Assembly (NCBI RefSeq): GCF_014356525.2
Contig: NC_052518.1
Location: 35,167,705 to 35,231,704, forward strand
Source: Nilaparvata lugens
Taxonomy: Eukaryota > Arthropoda > Insecta > Hemiptera > Delphacidae
Direction of reading: 5' to 3'
Length of the DNA: 64,000 nucleotides
Below, in pieces: positions 11,334 through 21,756 of this stretch. Position numbers and translations under genes: made by a program. Position 1 is the first letter of the stretch. The number at the start of each line of letters is the position of its first letter. Under the pieces are notes generated by a model. It ran no database searches, was not told the origin of the DNA, and saw nothing but the letters and a program-made list of their open reading frames with translations.

Positions 11334-12790
11334 TGAGTATGGCGAATCATTCTTCTAAAGCTGAAGAATTCAGGAATATAAGTAGTAATCTAGGAATAAT
11401 TGCAGCAGATTTAGGCACTGCAAAGTTAGAGATTTCAAAACACACTTTCATCCACTATTATGAACTAGAAAGTATTTTCGATCATGTTGATAATTTGAAT
11501 ATGTATTATGATAAGGTATCTGAAAATATTAGAAATAAGATTCCAATAATGGAAAATGTAGAATATATAACTGATAATGGTAGTAAAGCAAGAGATATAG
11601 TAAACTATTTGAAATTTATTAATCATACTAGGAATGTAATAGAAGATAAGTTAGATATCATAAGTGTGGCTAATGATAAGAGATCTAAAAGAGGACTATT
11701 GAATGGCATAGGAGCCGCAATAAAATTTATTACTGGAAATTTGGACTCGTATGATGGTGAAAGATACGATTATTTACTTGGAACATTTGAAAACTAATCA
11801 AAACAGTTTGATTGATCAAATATCAGCCCAATATTCATTGAGTTCAGAACTTATTGCTGAATTTAATCAGCCATTGAACATTGTTAATTATAATTTTAAT
11901 GAGTTGGAGAATAAATTTAAATTTGTAAATGATAAACTTAGCGACCATGTAGAACTAGAGAAATTTAGAGATTTGCTGAACCAGTTGAATATTTTATATA
12001 TCGTAGATGAATCAAATTATAACTTATACAAGTTGTTTTCTGTTGCTAGTATGTTTCAAAATGGATATGTAACTATTATATTCCTAAGGTCAGATACTTA
12101 CTCAAGTCCAACGATAATTATAATAAGAAAGAAATATCAATAGAAGGTCTAACTAGTGAATGTACTAGAAAAACAAGTTCAAATCTTATTTGTTGTGTAG
12201 AAAGTTTATGTAATGACAAATTGAAATGTGAAAAAGAAATTATTGAATCAGGAACTACATCAAACTGTAAATATAGTAAAATGAAAATAGGTAATAGTAT
12301 TGTAAAATGGATTCCAGAATTGAATAGCTATTTGTGTATCTTTCCAAATGAAGAAAACATAAAAATTGACAAGTAAGCAGAAACGATAACAAAATCTGTA
12401 AAAGGAGTTTATTTAATCAATAGCAACAACAATACATATTATTATAATGGTAAAATACTTAACCATTTGTCTGAATAAAAATATCGACCTAAGTTATTGA
12501 ACCTAGACAACGTTATCAATAGTATGAATGAAGTCTAAGAACCAGAATTCACAATTAATTTAGAACATCTTAATTTTAATCCGATTGCTGTTAACAAGTA
12601 CACCTCCATAAGGGAAGAAAGTATTTTCACTACAAACATAAGTTTTTGGACAATTATTTTGTATGTAATTTTTATTCTAATGTCAATTGTTCTATTGTAT
12701 CGTTATGTAAGTAGAAAAGTTTCACCCAATGTAAACATTGTTAACAATCCTACCGCCGAAGTTCTTTTTTGGGATGGAGGAGTTATATAG
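11333..12790 (+). pseudogene. Errantivirus env-like fusion glycoprotein (broken)
   Basis: The first frame (11333-11797) carries a furin-type site (RSKR at about 11690) followed by a Gly/Ala-rich hydrophobic stretch typical of a fusion peptide. This is the layout shared by errantiviral Env and baculovirus F-type fusion proteins. The chain then changes frame near 11760-11790, stops at 12143, and continues in another frame with a cysteine-rich segment. Further stops lie near 12375 and in 12475-12540. A single strongly hydrophobic transmembrane segment lies at about 12638-12705, near the C-terminus. The final codons enter the 3' LTR. The N-terminal signal peptide is not obvious. Described only; this copy is multiply broken. 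Confidence 0.8.
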
Positions 12791-12975
12791 CTAATTACTT
12801 ATATAGTCAGCACTCCTCATTCCATTATTGTTGATGTAGCATAGTTGTAGTGGAAGGTAACATTGTATTTAGTAGTCAGTTCCAAGCTAGCGGACATAGC
12901 GGACGTAAAATTATTGTAATATGTGGTTAACAAATTCATTGTTTTAAAAAGACTATTTGATTAATCGCAATCTTA

Positions 12976-12980
<5 letters not shown>
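12765..12980 (+). mobile_element. Polypurine tract and 3' LTR of the errantivirus
   Basis: A T-rich run and the purine tract GGGATGGAGG end at 12780. The LTR opens with AGTTATATAGC, the AGT start usual for errantiviruses. The env stop codon falls inside it. About 190 bp of unique sequence follow, then (CA)n(TA)n from about 12977. The exact LTR end cannot be fixed because no 5' LTR is available to compare. Confidence 0.65.
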
Positions 12981-13070
<90 letters not shown>

Positions 13071-13072
13071 AC
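12977..13072. repeat. (CA)n(TA)n microsatellite
   Basis: A short CA run followed by about 80 bp of TA. Sits at the junction between the errantivirus 3' end and repeat family A. Confidence 0.95.
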
Positions 13073-13099
13073 AGAATAAATATTAATTATTCAATATAC

Positions 13100-13504
13100 T
13101 TTATATATTCATTTATATTTTAAAGTTGAATTACTTTTTTATTAAGTGTTTTCATCTTTCTTTCAATCAGTAGGTTGTAAAGCTCTGAGAGTACAACAAG
13201 AACTTTGACCAATGCTTCAAAGTCAAAGTCCTTGCCACCCTCCCTCCCACAACCCCCTCCATAGATGTCAAGACAAAAGAATTGGCTTTTATTTGGGTGC
13301 TTGGAGCTGCTTCCTGTCCTGGTCTCAACAGACAGCAATAGTACCATAGCTACCAACTGTTTAATTAAATTGAAATAAATTTCATCATATCATAATAAAT
13401 TTCACAGCTATCAAATTATATATATTAAATGTTCAATAAAAATGAAAAATAAATTTCATTCAAGTTCAATTCTACAATTCCTTTCTCCAATTTTAGTCTA
13501 ATTC
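13100..13504 (-). mobile_element. Repeat family A, distal part (split by the LINE)
   Basis: On the minus strand a frame (13356-13120) includes GKDFDFEALVKVLVVLSEL. The copy at 33086-33600 encodes nearly the same segment (DFDFEALVKALVVLREIS) in one of its frames. The other end of this copy lies beyond the LINE at 21368-21660. The family has no recognisable enzyme domain in this window. Confidence 0.55.
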
Positions 13505-13563
13505 TTTTTTGATTCCTTGGGGAGTTGCGATAGAGCAGTCGAAGAGAACGGTCGCAAGATTCG

Positions 13564-14752
13564 GTGCTCCCTTATCGCTCAATGATGATAGATTTAGCAA
13601 GTTACCGCGCGCAAATAGGCTCGTTTCGTAATATTCGGTGTTATATTGTGAATAACATAGTGTTGTATAAATTAGAACAGTGCTGCTTTTCATGGTTTAT
13701 TGCACTTGCATCGTTACTAATTATTGGAGGTGTTGAGTTGAATCCTGGTCCCGAGAACGTTACCCTCGACGATGTGTGGAAAAAGCTCGAAAAACTCGAG
13801 AATTTGGACGTTATGATGAAGGATTTGAGTGAGCTAAAAGATTCGTTTACTCAAATTTCGCGTAAAATTTGTGAAGTTCAGAAAGATGCTAAGTTACAAA
13901 GTGATAAAATTGCAAACCTTGAAGACGAGAACAGTTTCTTGCGTTATAAAGTGGACAGCCTTGAAAATCATTCCCGGCGTTCTAATTTGTTATTCTTCAA
14001 CATCAAAGAAGATTATAGGGAGTCACCCGCGCAAACAGAGACAATTATTACAAAAATTATTATGGAAGTGATGAGAGTTAAAATTCACCCTATGGACATT
14101 GAAAGAGTGCACAGGCTAGGCAGAAATAAAGGTAGAGATCGTCCTATTATTGTCAAATTTTTGAGCTTCAAGAAAAAGTTGGAGGTCCTTCAGGCAAGTA
14201 AAAATTTATTTCGAACAAAAATCAGTATATCGGAGGACTATTCACAGAGAGTGAGGGAGATAAGAGAGAAGCTGAAAATGTATGAGGAGCGGATGAGAAG
14301 AGACGGTCAATCTTCCACTATCAGATGCGAAAAATTCAAGTCGGCTCCCGGGCAGCTCTGGACCACGGGGATTTTCTCAGGGAAGCCAATCGCAGGAGGT
14401 TATCGCTGAGTCGAGTTCGTTGTTTTCTCAAGGCGATGAGGGCCAGTCTCAACACGAAGTTTGCACCGATGATGACCGTTTCCAGCATGGTAATGGCGAT
14501 AACGGCTCCAGTGTGGTGGCATGCGCGGAAAGATGCTCACCCGATGATGAAGTTCAGCCGAGGAAAACAGCAAAGCGAGCAGCAAGCAATGCTTCACCCA
14601 ATGATGACGGTCAGCTGAGAAAAACTTCGAAGCGAGCGGCAAGCAACGTATCGGGCCCGTTGGCGGGTTGGCTGGAGAGTGGCAGATTACCCAGGCAAGC
14701 AGTTTCCAATGAGAAGAATCAGTCCCAGGGAGGTGAGTTGCGGCAATCCTAG
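13564..14752 (+). pseudogene. LINE ORF1 with 2A-like N-terminus and coiled coil
   Basis: The first frame runs 13564-14409 (start at 13564 or the Met at 13582). A hydrophobic stretch, FIALASLLIIGGVELNPGP, ends in a 2A-type peptide-bond-skipping motif, but the usual Asp is replaced by Gly. Then follow heptad-rich helices (about residues 75-145) and an L1-ORF1-like RNA-binding segment (SRRSNLLFFNIKED, then RVHRLGR). A frameshift near 14350-14390 moves the hydrophilic tail to the frame ending at 14752. The tail has two 60-bp tandem units encoding QPRKTAKRAASN and QLRKTSKRAASN. ORF1 proteins bind LINE RNA. Confidence 0.7.
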
Positions 14753-14789
14753 CAATCACGTCAAAAATCTCAGAACTTTATTAACTCTA

Positions 14790-16396
14790 ATTCAAGTGAT
14801 TGTATAAACTTTTTTAATGTTATCTATTGGAACAGTCATGGATTTGGAAATTTCTATAATATGCACAAATCTCAAATTAATCTGTTTAATAATTACTCTG
14901 TGATATGCATTAGTGAAACATGGCTTTTAAACTCATTACAATACATAAGAGGTTTTGATGATTATAATATTTTATCAGTTCCGGCTTTGAAATGCGATAT
15001 TAGAGGTAGGCCAAGTGGAGGACTTGTAATGTTGATAAAGAATAGCTTTAAAACAAAATTGATTACTGCTACTGATTCTCTACTGCTTGTTGAGTTATCT
15101 AATGATATGCTTAGCTGTATAGCTGGTCTAATTTACATAAGGCCAAATGAGATTGAAAAATCATTGAAAGGTTTGCAGGATTGTTTCTATGAAAACGAAC
15201 AATTATTCTCCACTCTACCGGTTATAATAGGAGGAGACTTTAATTTACGTATAGGTTCTCTCAATCAACATGTAGATAGCGAAGTATTTGATAATTCCTC
15301 ACTGTGGGCGCGAATGCTTATCACGCTATGCAGGTAGACTTGTCGATATTATGGAAGAGAATCTGTTTATAATAGTTAACGGTAGGAGTGATAGTGATAG
15401 GCCAGCAAAATTCACTTTTCATAACTCGAATGGCAGTAGTACTATCGATCAGATTTGGGTTAATATTCAGGGGCTCGAATGGGTGGAGGATATGATAGTG
15501 TCTGATTCTGTCTTGTCTTCCGATCATTTGCCGTTGTTTCTAAAAACTAATCAAAGAATAGCCAAGTCGTTCTTATCAACTGATAACTGTCAGTGGACGA
15601 GAGGGTATCGATGGAGAGAGGAGTGTGGTGGAGTGTACTTGGCTTCCCTCTCTCTCTCTCTCTGAGAGAGTACATTTCCGTAGTGACAGCCCTAGCAGAT
15701 TGGCTGGTAATTTAATGCAAGCCATCAAAGAAGAGGCCGAATTTTCGCGAATGATTGTTTCTAAATCAAATGCTACGAATTTCAAAAATAAACCTTGGTT
15801 TGACCTATACTGTAATAATCTGAAGAGAAATCTACGAACTGCTTACAGAATTGCTAAGGCCAAAAATTTCGATAGGGTTTCATTAAATGTATATATAGCA
15901 GCTAAGAATGAATATAAGAGTATGATTAGACAGAAAAAGGTAGATTATTACAAAAATTTGGAAAACAGATTCAGGAATATTAAAAATGGTAATGAATTTT
16001 GGAGTGCAGTTCGTTATTTTAGAAAGAAAAATACACAATTAAATATGATGGGTTTGGAGGATTGGGTAGTGTTTCTGAAGAATAAATTCACATCAAATTT
16101 GATGGAAAATAGAAATGAAGTAGCTCTGGCAGCCATGAGTCATCCCCTTCTGGATAGGAAAGTTGATTTTCAGGAATTAGAAGCCATACTAAAAAAAACT
16201 AAAAACAAAAAAATTCCTGGCATCGATGGCTTGTCTTATGAATTCTATAAGTCTCTTCCATTTTCCTGGAAAAATTACATGGTAGAATTATTTAATTGCA
16301 TACTGGATAAGGGTAGAATTCCAACAAGCTGGGCGGAGATGATTTTGTTCCTATTGTTTAAAAAAGACGATAAACTGAACCCAAAGAATTACAGGG
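14790..16396 (+). pseudogene. LINE ORF2, 5' part: endonuclease and start of RT
   Basis: The APE-type endonuclease shows CISETWLL, IIGGDFNLRIG (catalytic Asp/Asn) and, after a frameshift near 15320, TIDQIWVN and LSSDHLPLF. A second frame change lies at the (TC)n run near 15648-15664. The next frame carries the domain before RT (FKNKPWFDLYCNN) and the first RT blocks (KIPGIDGLSYEFYK, then KKDDKLNPKNYR). The frame is cut in RT block 2-3 at 16396 by an LTR element and resumes at 18971 in the same frame. ORF2 nicks target DNA and copies the LINE RNA there. Confidence 0.85.
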
Positions 16397-16462
16397 TGAT
16401 ATGATAATCATATGTCATAAATCAGTTGTTTGAATTATTCTAAATCATCAGAAAGTTTGTTA
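16397..16462 (+). repeat. Truncated 5' LTR of the nested gypsy element
   Basis: The 66 bp appear identical to the first 66 bp of the 3' LTR at 18831-18896, suggesting a young insertion. The match stops abruptly at 16462, marking the internal deletion endpoint. Confidence 0.9.
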
Positions 16463-17873
16463 ATGTGAATTTAACAGTTCAGGGAGAAAGTTATACAAAC
16501 ACAACCTTAATGCTTATGCAAGACCTCTGTGGAAATATTATTCTTGGGCACGAATTTATGAACAATTTCTCCAGTATAGAAATACCATTTGGAGGTAATA
16601 AGCCACCTCTTACTATTTGCGGAATAACTCAAGCAAAAATTCCTCCTTGCTCCCTTTTTCAACATCTAAAACCCAATTGTCAACCAATTACAACCAAATC
16701 TCGCAAATTATCAAAAGATGATGAAGATTTCATTTCCAATGAAGTTCAACAATTACTGGAAGATGGCATCATAGAAGAAAGCCACACACCTTGGCGTGCC
16801 CAAGCATTTGTTGTCAAACCCGATAACCGAAAAAAAGGATGGTTATAGATTATTCTAGAACTATAAACAAATTCACTGAATTGGACGCCTATCCCATTCC
16901 AAATATGGAAGATTTAGTTCGCAAAGTAGCTCAGTATTCCTGGTATAGTACTGTAGATCTGAAATCCGCATATCACCAAGTACCAATCTTACTTGAAGAA
17001 AGGCAATACACAGGATTTGAAGCATGTGGGAAACTTTATCAGTTCTGTCGTATTCCTTTTGGTGTCACTAATGGTGTTTCAGCTTTTCAAAGAGTAATTG
17101 ATTCACTCATACAAAAAGAGAAATTATTTGATACCTATGCTTATTTAGATGACGTCATAATTTGTGGAAATTCAAAAGAAGAACATGACACTAATCTTGA
17201 ACGGTTTCTTGCAGCAGCTTCAAATAACTCACTTACTATAAACAAGGAGAAGAGTAAATTCTGTCAAAAGGAGATACGTTTCCTAGGATTTTTAGTTGGA
17301 AACAAATCATTACGTCCAGATCCCGAACGCCTTGAGCCTCTACTTAATATGCCCCCACCTCCTAATCCCAAAACTCTTCAGAGAACTGTGGGCCTCTTCG
17401 CACATTACTCTCGATGGATACAAATGGAAAGTGAAATTCATGCCTTGGCACACTGTACGCTCTTCCCTCTTCAAGGAAAGGCCCTTGCAGCTTTTGAAGA
17501 TCTTAAAAAAGAGGTAGCTGCAGCTGTAATACATGTTTTTGATGAAGGAGGCATTCTCACTGTAGAGACTGATGCCTCAGATTTCTGCATAGCAGCAACA
17601 CTATCTTACAATGAACGTCCTGTTGCATACTTTTCACGAATGCTAAACGAAAGTGAAAAACGACACTCATCAGTTGAAAAAGAGGCATATGCCATTGTAG
17701 AATCTATTAGGAAGTGGCGTCATTACTTATCTGGTCGTTTCTTTCAACTTATTACTGATCAAAAATCTGTTTCATTCATGTTCAATAGCACGGCAAGAGG
17801 CAAGGTGAAGAACGAAAAAATCATGAGGTGGCGCCTTGAGCTATCTCAATACACCTATGAAATCATTTACTGA
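16463..17873 (+). pseudogene. Nested gypsy pol: protease end, reverse transcriptase, RNase H
   Basis: 16465-16848 holds the end of the protease (IILGHEFMNNF; its catalytic DTG is lost) and the RT start (IIEESHTPWRAQAFVVK). A frameshift in a run of seven A near 16830 moves RT to 16839-17873. That frame has FTELDAYPIPNMEDL, YSTVDLKSAYHQV, IPFGVTNGVSAFQ and the YLDD active site (AYLDDVIIC). RNase H follows (VETDASDFCIAATL, LITDQKSVSFMF). The frame ends at a TGA (17871-17873), most simply a CGA-to-TGA change because the same frame continues into the integrase. Confidence 0.88.
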
Positions 17874-18833
17874 CCTGGAAAAGAGAACATAACTGCTGAC
17901 GCTCTTTCTCGAGTATGTGTGATAATGGGATGTATCACATCAAAACAAGACTTGATAAAATATCATCAAGACCTCTGCCACCCCGGCATCACAAGATTTT
18001 TTCACTGGACTAAAGCTCATAACCTTCCATACTCGGTAGATGACATCAGAGAAGTCTGCATGGAATGCAAGATCTGCTCAGAGCTGAAGCCAAGATTCAA
18101 CTGTTTCAAAGGAAAATTGATAAAAGCAACTCGACCTTTTGAAAGGATCAACATTGACTTCAAAGGACCCCTGCCATCTTCAACTAGAAACAAGTACATC
18201 CTCACTATTGTGGATGAATATTCGAGATTTCCCTTTGCCTATCCCTGTCGAGACATGTCATCAGAAACAGTAATTCAAAATCTCAATGACTTATTCACCA
18301 CATACGGCTATCCTTCATACATACACACTGATAGAGGGACCAGTTTTCTATCAAAAGATGTCAAAGATTACTTAATGTCCAAGGGTGTAGCTACCAGTTC
18401 CACAACACCTTACAACCCTCAAGGTAATGGACAGGTGGAACGCTACAATGGAATAATTTGGAAGACAATCCGTTTAGCCCTACGGTCCAGGAACATGGAT
18501 ACTTCTCACTGGGAAAAGGTACTCTTAGAATCACTAAGCAGCATTCGCTCGCTTCTCTGCACGACCATCAATTGCACACCTCACGAGCGAATGTTCATTC
18601 ATCCTCGTAATCCCACGTCTATGACAAACTTGCCATCCTGGCTGATCAACGCCAAGGAGGCATGGATGAAGACCTTTGTAAGACGCAGTAAGCATGATCC
18701 TGAAGTTGAAAAGGTAGAAATTATTCATTTGAACCCTCATGTCGCTCAAGTAAGACTTTCTGATGGAAGAGAAGTTTCTGTCAACATTCGTAGATTGGCC
18801 CCGGTAGGTTCCACCACTGGGAGGGAAGAATGA
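17874..18833 (+). CDS. Nested gypsy pol: integrase
   Basis: In frame with the RT part beyond the TGA at 17871. It starts with the end of the linker (GKENITADALSRV), then the zinc domain (YHQDLCHPGITRFFHW, CMECKICSELKP). The core contains all three acidic residues (NIDFKGPLPSS, IHTDRGTSFLS, NGQVERYNGI). The tail VRLSDGREVSVNIRRLAPVG is typical of CsRn1/Kabuki-type integrases. The domain is open throughout, but a natural start codon is lacking, since it belongs to a polyprotein. The stop overlaps the first bases of the 3' LTR. Confidence 0.88.
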   Translation, partial: PGKENITADALSRVCVIMGCITSKQDLIKYHQDLCHPGITRFFHWTKAHNLPYSVDDIREVCMECKICSELKPRFNCFKGKLIKATRPFERINIDFKGPLPSSTRNKYILTIVDEYSRFPFAYPCRDMSSETVIQNLNDLFTTYGYPSYIHTDRGTSFLSKDVKDYLMSKGVATSSTTPYNPQGNGQVERYNGIIWKTIRLALRSRNMDTSHWEKVLLESLSSIRSLLCTTINCTPHERMFIHPRNPTSMTNLPSWLINAKEAWMKTFVRRSKHDPEVEKVEIIHLNPHVAQVRLSDGREVSVNIRRLAPVGSTTGREE

Positions 18834-18965
18834 TATGATAATCATATGTCATAAATCAGTTGTTTGAATTATTCTAAATCATCAGAAAGTTTGTTATTTT
18901 ATCTCAGTTTATTTTAGTCAATAAAAGCCATTATTCTAGCTCTTCAATGGTCTCTATTTATTACA
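18816..18965 (+). repeat. Polypurine tract and 3' LTR of the nested gypsy element
   Basis: The purine tract ACTGGGAGGGAAGAA (18816-18830) is directly followed by the LTR at 18831. An AATAAA signal lies at about 18921, inside the LTR. The LTR ends TTACA at 18965 and is followed by the duplicated CAGGG. Confidence 0.9.
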
Positions 18966-18970
18966 CAGGG

Positions 18971-20697
18971 CAATAGCTATTTCAAACTGTCTGTTTAAAA
19001 TTTTTACAAATTTGTTAACTGTGTGTTTATCAACCTGGGCAGAGTATTTCCATGTACTTGGCGAGAGTCAATCTGGCTTTCGTAGAGGTCGTGGTTGCAT
19101 CGATAATATCTTTTCACTTTATTCTATTATTTATTACTATCTCGAATTGAAGCATCAACCCATGTATGGAATTTTCGTAGATTATGAAGCCGCGTTTGAC
19201 TCCATTCCTCATTGTAAGCTGTGGCCCAGATTAAGTAATTTTGGAGTGAGCGGTAAACTTCTTTGTGTTCTTAAAGACATTTATTCCAAAGCTACGGTGG
19301 CAGTTGACATAGGTCGTTCCGGTGCCCGTTCAGAGCCAGTTAGGGTCTCAAGGGGCGTATTGCAGGGGGACCCGGCCAGTCCGCTTCTTTTTTCCCTGTA
19401 CATTGCTGACATGGAGGATTATTTCAGAAAGAAGGGGCTCTCTGGACTTAGAATTGGCAGTGATAACGATATCATTATGCTTCAGTACGCTGATGATGTG
19501 GTGATCCTGGCGGATAGTGTACCGGATATACGCAATAAATTAAAATGTCTAGTCGAGTACAGTGAGGAATTGGGTTTGAGGGTGAATTCGGAAAATACCA
19601 AAGTATTACCATTTCACAGGGGCAGATTGAGAGCACTTAGGCCCTTTTTTGTCAATGGATATTGTACAGAGATATTATGTAAAGAATATAATTATTTAGG
19701 AGTCACTTTCCAGTCATCAGGCAAATTTACAGCAATGTGTAGAAATTCCATGAATAAAGCTAAAACTGAGACAGGTGCAATGATGGCGGTTCTAGCAAAG
19801 GTGAAATCGGATGATTGGTTAGGAAAAATTAAACTATTCGATTCGGTAATTCTACAAACTGCATTGTATGGAGCTGAAGTCTGGTCCCTAGGTAGAGAGG
19901 AGGCTGTCGAGCGTGTTCAATTATTTTTTCTCAAGCGTACTCTTTTATTAAATCGCGCCGCTCCCGGGTGGGCAGTCAGGATAGAAACAAACCGCTCCAG
20001 TTTGAAACTGTATCTTTTTGAGAGGCAGTTGAACTGGCTGTTGAAAATTCTAAATATGAGTGAATCAAGAATACCTTATGTATGTTACAGGGTTCTTTGC
20101 CAATCTAAACATGACAGGAGGGATAATTGGGTGCACTGTATTAGGAGACAGCTGAGGGATATTGGAGTGGAAAGACCAGGGTTTTCAGCTGATGAGTTCG
20201 ATGGGTTTGATGAGGTGGATTTAAGCAACTCTTATGCTGCTATATTGAATAAATACTCATGGCTGTTGAGAGAGGTGGATAGGCAGAATGCACTGGGTTC
20301 TCTTACTTGTCAACGATATTCAAAACTGAATCCAAATTTAATAATAGCAGAGCAATTGACTGTCCCAATGCCAATAAATAGAGTGAGATGTGTTACGCAG
20401 TTGAGCATACCAACGATAACCGGTGTGCATTTGTTCTTTAATAATTGTAGAAAGACTAATCTCAATCCGGAGAATGGGTGCTTGGCGTGTGGCTCCGGCT
20501 TGGAGACATTGGAGCATTTTTTCATTAATTGTGGAAGATATCATAATTTGAGAATCATGTATCTGATGAAACACATAAAAAATATTGTTAGTCCTTCAGA
20601 TCAAGTGTTAGTTTTATTATCAAACCTAAATAGCGAAAAAATAAAAAACGTCTTCATGTTCTGTATTGAGGCTATCGAAGAAAGATATAAGGACTAA
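18971..20697 (+). CDS. LINE ORF2, 3' part: RT core and C-terminal zinc knuckle
   Basis: Continues the frame broken at 16396: the codons around the empty site read KNYR then AIAISNCLFKIF. RT blocks follow: ESQSGFRRGRGCIDNI, FVDYEAAFDSIPHCKLW, RGVLQGDPASPLLFSLYI and the catalytic QYADDVVILAD (about 19486). The thumb runs to about 19770. The C-terminal region ends with a CCHC-like knuckle (CLACGSGLETLEHFFINC, about 20480-20535). It is 575 codons without a stop, notably cleaner than the 5' half of ORF2. Confidence 0.9.
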
Positions 20698-21353
20698 TAT
20701 AATTTAATCCATCGAATTAAAAAAGTTACAAAATATATTATCATTGTGTGTAAATGATAGGTTTTAAGTTTTCTAGTCAATATTCACTGTTTCTGGAACA
20801 AACGAGCTTTCAATGGTGCTTGATAACTTGTTTTATATAGATTTGAACTTCTTACCTTTTTTATGTAAATTTATTGCTTCTTGTCATTATGTTATCGTAT
20901 GTTTTTACAGTTTAAACTAATTGAATTAGTTAAGTTAACTGAAATTGTTAAGCTTTTTGAGTTTAGTGGATTTGTTGAATGTATAAAACTTATTGGATTT
21001 GCTGAACTTGTTGAATGTATTTAAGTTACTCAGTTATTTGAATGTGTGGAATCTATTTAATTTATTGATTAGGAATTACCTTGTACCTTCTAATGTGAGC
21101 TTGTTGAATGTTAGAGATTCATAGTAATAATGTTTATTGATTGTAACGTGGGTACTTTCATTGTTCGCGGTTGAATGCAAATTTATAATTGGATCTTGTT
21201 ATTAGTTTGATCTATTGCCAAACATTTTGTTCATGTGGTTTAATTTAGTCATTGTTAGAATTTGTTATTGAATTTATTTATAGAATTTGTTATACTCAAC
21301 TCATTTGTATGGTTATACCGTGTACAAATAAAATGATTTATTATTATTATTTA
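20698..21353 (+). other. LINE 3' UTR and (TTA)n tail
   Basis: AT-rich, non-coding. It includes repeated TTGTTGAATG phrases (about 20970-21110) and an AATAAA at 21327-21332. It ends in TTATTATTATTATT directly before the 14-bp target duplication. A simple-repeat tail instead of poly(A) is common in APE LINEs. Confidence 0.8.
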
Positions 21354-21367
21354 TTTTTTGATTCCTT

Positions 21368-21660
21368 ATTTTAAATCTCCTCTTTTCTATCAGTTCATAA
21401 GCTACACCTTTCCTTATTCATAACTCACTCAAATCTTAAATATCCCGTTTGTAACCGCCCCCTAAATACCCCATAATGTCCCCTGAATCTGTACCCTTTT
21501 TATCTCCATCCGTCTGCACCGCGTAATCTGTGGTCTCTGCTGGATTCAAAACTGTAGTCTGCTCGGTTGAGGAAGGAGACTCAGTCTCCGAAAATTTTCC
21601 CCATTTCTAATGTAAGTTCTTAAGTGTTTTCAATCTATTTATATCTTGTGTCTCCAGTTT
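21368..21660 (-). mobile_element. Repeat family A, leader end (split by the LINE)
   Basis: The reverse complement of 21430-21657 matches 33098-33312 almost base for base: the leader GGAGACACAAGATAT, then a segment encoding TDYAVQTDG and GDIMGYLGGGYKRD. Together with 13100-13504 it forms one minus-strand copy into which the LINE jumped. Confidence 0.75.
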
Positions 21661-21702
21661 ATATATATATATTTTATAGTTTATATATATATATTATATA
21701 TA

Positions 21703-21740
<38 letters not shown>

Positions 21741-21756
21741 TTATATATATATATAA
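21660..21756. repeat. (TA)n microsatellite next to family A
   Basis: Nearly 100 bp of TA with a few interruptions. It directly adjoins the family A leader, as also at 5030-5041 and 33084-33092. Confidence 0.9.

Larger units (their letters stand above)
5545..12980 (+). mobile_element. Decayed errantivirus (gypsy-type LTR element with env)
   Basis: The order is primer-binding site, leader, gag, pol (protease, reverse transcriptase, RNase H, integrase), env, polypurine tract and 3' LTR. That is the plan of insect errantiviruses such as gypsy, 17.6 and 297. Every gene carries at least one frameshift or stop, so this copy cannot make its proteins. A 5' LTR is not recognisable: (TA)n DNA abuts the primer-binding site. 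The 3' LTR starts at 12781 and fades into (CA)n(TA)n near 12970. Without two LTRs I cannot date the insertion, and no target duplication is visible. Confidence 0.9.
16397..18965 (+). mobile_element. Internally deleted gypsy-type LTR retrotransposon (CsRn1-like)
   Basis: It lies in the LINE between 5-bp target duplications CAGGG (16392-16396 and 18966-18970). It starts TGATATGATA and ends TTACA (TG...CA). The full 3' LTR is 135 bp (18831-18965). The 5' LTR is cut after 66 bp (16397-16462), where sequence jumps directly into the end of the protease. So the rest of the 5' LTR, the primer-binding site, gag and most of the protease are missing. Domain order RT-RNase H-integrase and the integrase wording suggest the CsRn1 group of Metaviridae, with moderate certainty. 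Confidence 0.9.
13519..21353 (+). mobile_element. Non-LTR retrotransposon (LINE), full length, split by a gypsy element
   Basis: It is flanked by a 14-bp target duplication, TTTTTTGATTCCTT, at 13505-13518 and 21354-21367. The LINE contains a 5' UTR, ORF1 (coiled coil), ORF2 (apurinic endonuclease, reverse transcriptase, C-terminal zinc knuckle), a 3' UTR and a (TTA)n tail. Removing the nested LTR element and one copy of its duplication (2574 bp, a multiple of three) leaves about 5.26 kb, a normal complete length. I place it among APE-type LINEs. The clade (I/R1/Ingi-Vingi versus CR1) needs a phylogeny. Confidence 0.88.

Noticed and set aside
14325..14759. Arg-rich and His-rich frames on both strands
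   Set aside because: Shadows of the ORF1 tail in other frames.
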